Source: Cyclobacteriaceae bacterium (GTDB lineage: Bacteria > Bacteroidota > Bacteroidia > Cytophagales > Cyclobacteriaceae). From it: a stretch of DNA of 32,849 bases. Within the stretch, counting starts at the first letter, position 1. Each line of letters starts with the position of its first letter. The notes below the pieces were generated by a model. That model searched no databases. It saw only the letters and a list, made by a program, of their open reading frames with translations, and was not told the DNA's origin. Below, one piece after another: positions 31,597-32,849 of this stretch. Location: the NCBI GenBank assembly GCA_025455015.1, contig JALONI010000029.1:1-32849 (forward strand), written 5' to 3'. A program made the position numbers and the translations under genes.

Positions 31597-32849
31597 TCAC
31601 TCCAGGTAGGTTTTCCACCAGTGCTGAAACACCACCAAGGCCCAGATGCGGGCGTGTACATCGCCCGGGTTGGACGAGAATAACTGCCGTTTCAGTTTCT
31701 CAATTTCAGGGTAGTGAAACAAACCCTGTGCTTCCACTCGTTTTTTGCCCAGCAGGTCGTCCACAATGGTTGATTTCATTTCGGTACGGAACCATCGCAG
31801 CAGCGGCACTTCAAATCCTTTTTTCGGGCGGTTGTACAGTTCGGGGGGCAACACCTCGCGGTAGGCGTCTTGCAAGATTCGCTTTCGCAGATGCGGGTTG
31901 ATTTTGTAGTCGGCAGGAAGGCCACAGACAAAGTTAACCAGTTCAACATCCAAAAACGGGACGCGCACCTCCAGGCTGTTGGCCATGCTCATCCAGTCCA
32001 CTTTGGTGAGCATGTCGTTGGGCAACACCAAGTTCAGGTCGGTCAGCAACACGTGGTTCATGTCCTGGCCCGATGAAAGTGGGCGCAGCAAGTCGTTTTT
32101 GCGCGAAGCGTATTGCGCGCGGTCTATTTTCAGTCGGACTTCAGAAGACAACAAACGGAGCACTTCCGTTTCATTAGCAAACGATGCCCACGTCCAGTAA
32201 CGATCAGGCAGCGGCAGGTTAGCTCCGTTGGCGAAGCGTGCCAACTGGCGCGCGCGGTTGCCCAAAAATCCGTTTCGCGATTGCGGCAGTCTATTCCACA
32301 ACGGTGCCAATGCCGCCACGGTTTTTTCTTTCCATCCCCCGTGCAGCGTGCGGTAAAATGCCGCATGTTTGTTGTAGCCGCCCAGCAGTTCATCGGCTCC
32401 ATCGCCCGAAAGGGCTACCGTGGCATGTTTGCGCGTCTCGCGACTTAACATATACACCGCCAGGGCAGACGAGTCTGCGAAGGGCTCATCCAGGTAGTTG
32501 AGTGCGTCATGCAAATGCGCGTATAAATCCTGGCGGGTCAACGAAAAAACTACGTGGTGGGTGTTGATTTTTTTGGCCACCAACCGGGCGTAGTCGGTTT
32601 CGTCAAAAAACTTCTCATCGCGGAAGCCGATCGAAAAGGTGTGCAGGTCAGGTTTGTGGCGAGCCGCCAGCGTGGCCACTACGGACGAGTCGATCCCGCC
32701 ACTCAGAAACGACCCCAGCGGCACATCGGCCACCAGCCTGCGCTGCACGGCTGCCTCCAGCAACTGTTGAAAGCGTAGCTGCGCCTGTGGGTAGGACAGC
32801 GAGGAGGGAGCCTCGGGCGGATAGGGGATCTGGTAGTATTGCCCCGACT
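31597..32849 (-). CDS. asnB: Asparagine synthase (glutamine-hydrolysing), partial, runs off the right edge
   Basis: The frame is open from the right edge to the stop at 31597; about 416 residues of the C-terminal part are present. The AsnB synthetase domain is clear: PP-loop SFLSGGIDSSVVATLAA, the GDGADELLGGYNKH motif, and the MLTKVDWMSMANSLEVRVPFLD block, then the FEVPLLRWFR segment. It forms beta-aspartyl-adenylate from aspartate and ATP and transfers ammonia. The N-terminal glutaminase domain lies outside the window. AsnB-like enzymes are also common in surface polysaccharide and exopolysaccharide clusters, so a role in modifying a sugar or peptide rather than free asparagine is possible. 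An internal ATG at 32763 is not the true start. It is convergent with the S1/P1 nuclease gene, 12 bases apart. Confidence 0.92.
   Translation of the reverse strand, partial: SGQYYQIPYPPEAPSSLSYPQAQLRFQQLLEAAVQRRLVADVPLGSFLSGGIDSSVVATLAARHKPDLHTFSIGFRDEKFFDETDYARLVAKKINTHHVVFSLTRQDLYAHLHDALNYLDEPFADSSALAVYMLSRETRKHATVALSGDGADELLGGYNKHAAFYRTLHGGWKEKTVAALAPLWNRLPQSRNGFLGNRARQLARFANGANLPLPDRYWTWASFANETEVLRLLSSEVRLKIDRAQYASRKNDLLRPLSSGQDMNHVLLTDLNLVLPNDMLTKVDWMSMANSLEVRVPFLDVELVNFVCGLPADYKINPHLRKRILQDAYREVLPPELYNRPKKGFEVPLLRWFRTEMKSTIVDDLLGKKRVEAQGLFHYPEIEKLKRQLFSSNPGDVHARIWALVVFQHWWKTYLE

Noticed and set aside
1-32849. tRNA, rRNA, CRISPR, insertion sequence or phage genes
   Set aside because: No cloverleaf-like T-arm sequences, direct-repeat arrays, transposase motifs or integrase motifs were noticed on reading; a tRNA or Rfam scan would be decisive.

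Overview
The window looks like chromosomal DNA from a free-living member of the Bacteroidota, most likely order Cytophagales. Evidence: a protein with a gliding-motility/type IX secretion type B C-terminal domain, a HmuY-type haem lipoprotein beside its TonB-dependent receptor, the DUF2339/DUF3999 membrane pair, and several start sites preceded by the Bacteroidota -7 element TAnnTTTG rather than a Shine-Dalgarno site. Genes are tightly packed, often with 4-base ATGA overlaps. I saw no rRNA, tRNA, CRISPR array, insertion sequence, integrase or phage gene. Taxonomy is inferred from protein families, not from a marker gene.

Layout, left to right. (1) 1-5042: the tail of an RND efflux transporter, a strong terminator, a membrane-anchored metallophosphoesterase, and a convergent DUF2339-DUF3999 membrane/envelope pair. 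(2) 5082-9799: a four-gene operon that encodes a complete trans-4-hydroxy-L-proline catabolic route to 2-oxoglutarate (epimerase, FAD D-hydroxyproline dehydrogenase, DapA-family deaminase, semialdehyde dehydrogenase). (3) 9789-14277: a haem/iron uptake locus, with a PchR-like AraC regulator and an isoprenylcysteine-methyltransferase-family membrane protein on the minus strand, divergent from a TonB receptor and a HmuY lipoprotein. (4) 14337-14662: a decayed membrane-protein gene. (5) 14663-19407: pyruvate dehydrogenase E1 beta, an OmpA-TPR lipoprotein with its own promoter and terminator, a small PspC-like protein, and a YbaB-glycosyltransferase pair. (6) 19408-24155: hisS, hutH and a large secreted adhesin-like protein, packed head to tail. 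(7) 24279-24431: a 50-residue very basic protein with its own promoter and terminator. (8) 24483-30727: a minus-strand operon of RMD1/DUF155 membrane protein, membrane-anchored triple helix-hairpin-helix protein, a 1328-residue SF1 helicase with a degenerate nuclease-like tail, and a YfcE-type phosphoesterase. (9) 30811-32849: a secreted S1/P1 nuclease and the C-terminal part of an asparagine synthetase.

The most interesting unit is the RMD1-HhH-helicase-phosphoesterase operon, where a membrane-anchored DNA-binding protein is translationally coupled to a giant helicase. The other points of note are the haem locus with repeated TGGGTAT elements, the complete hydroxyproline operon with no transporter or regulator of its own, the orphan basic mini-protein, and the pseudogene at 14337. 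Many ATG starts given here are internal to longer open frames that begin with TTG or GTG; reasons are given per gene.
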